A stretch of 64,000 nt of DNA from Locusta migratoria (taxonomy: Eukaryota > Arthropoda > Insecta > Orthoptera > Acrididae). Position 1 is the stretch's first letter; every line of letters begins with the position of its first letter. Shown piece after piece: positions 63,976 to 64,000 of this stretch. The stretch covers positions 265,413,151 to 265,477,150 of the forward strand of contig CM048750.1 in the NCBI GenBank assembly GCA_026315105.1, read 5' to 3'. The translations under genes were made by a program, and so were the position numbers. Below the pieces are notes generated by a model. That model was not told the origin of the DNA and did not search any database. It saw nothing but the letters and a program-made list of their open reading frames with translations.

Positions 63976-64000
63976 AAAATGTTCAAATGTTTGTAAAGTC
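63976..64000 (-). mobile_element. SINE tail running out of the window
   Basis: aaaatgttcaaatgtttgta is the low-coordinate end of the common minus-oriented SINE (compare 11944, 20193 and 60281). Confidence 0.85.

Noticed and set aside
1..64000. CRISPR arrays, operons, bacterial ribosome binding sites
   Set aside because: Content is clearly eukaryotic repeat DNA; the only regular array (61.3-62.3 kb) has no unique spacers.

Overview
This window looks like intergenic or intronic DNA from a large, repeat-rich arthropod genome. The most likely source is an orthopteran (grasshopper or locust), judged from the SINE families, their tRNA-like heads and the mix of LINE families; this assignment is an inference from memory of such repeats and was not searched. 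I find no intact host gene. The long open frames belong to mobile elements, and most remaining open frames are short and random. Sequence that is not recognisably mobile is AT-rich and carries microsatellites.

Layout. 1-5 kb: a LINE relic, several tRNA-derived SINEs, and a Tc1-like transposase relic broken by one SINE and by a 600-bp palindromic SINE-like unit with its own target-site duplication (TSD). 5-7.2 kb: local tandem duplications. 7.15-8.44 kb: a Helitron-like repeat. 8.65-10.39 kb: an RTE-type LINE with an open reverse transcriptase frame and an 11-bp TSD. 11.9-13.8 kb: two copies of one LTR in inverted orientation, with tRNA-Ser-type primer-binding sites facing inward. 16.6-17.3 kb: a deleted mariner-like element. 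18.9-21.9 kb: a fold-back element, a SINE, and a Helitron-like repeat with a nested SINE. 22.1-25.3 kb: a piggyBac-like relic and a LINE split by a second LINE. 25.9-26.3 kb: a THAP-domain relic. 26.6-33.7 kb: I-type, Jockey-type and family A LINEs. 34.3-36.0 kb: a Penelope-like element flanked by a 16-bp TSD, with inverted terminal repeats. 39-40.4 kb: Helitron-like repeats. 42.4-47.1 kb: LINE and Tc1 relics.

47.9-53.0 kb is a 5-kb TIR transposon with TA target duplication, split by a later insertion containing an RTE LINE with an intact 649-codon frame. 53.0-58.6 kb: a second Penelope-like relic, a Tc1 relic and a mariner element with an inverted transposase duplication. 59.7-60.7 kb: a Helitron-like repeat holding two opposed SINEs, each with a TSD. 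60.9-61.3 kb is an unusual CpG-rich island, followed by a 109-bp satellite (61.3-62.3 kb) and a 587-bp near-perfect hairpin (62.5-63.1 kb).

How the parts relate. Only the two RTE LINE frames look recently competent. Their proteins could act in trans on truncated copies. The SINEs carry pol III-type internal promoter boxes and depend on LINE machinery. Nesting gives a relative chronology: Tc1, piggyBac and mariner relics are oldest, SINEs and RTE copies youngest. Several independent inverted structures (3.5, 12-13, 19, 34-36, 47, 53-54, 56, 60, 62.5 kb) are the most striking feature of the window.
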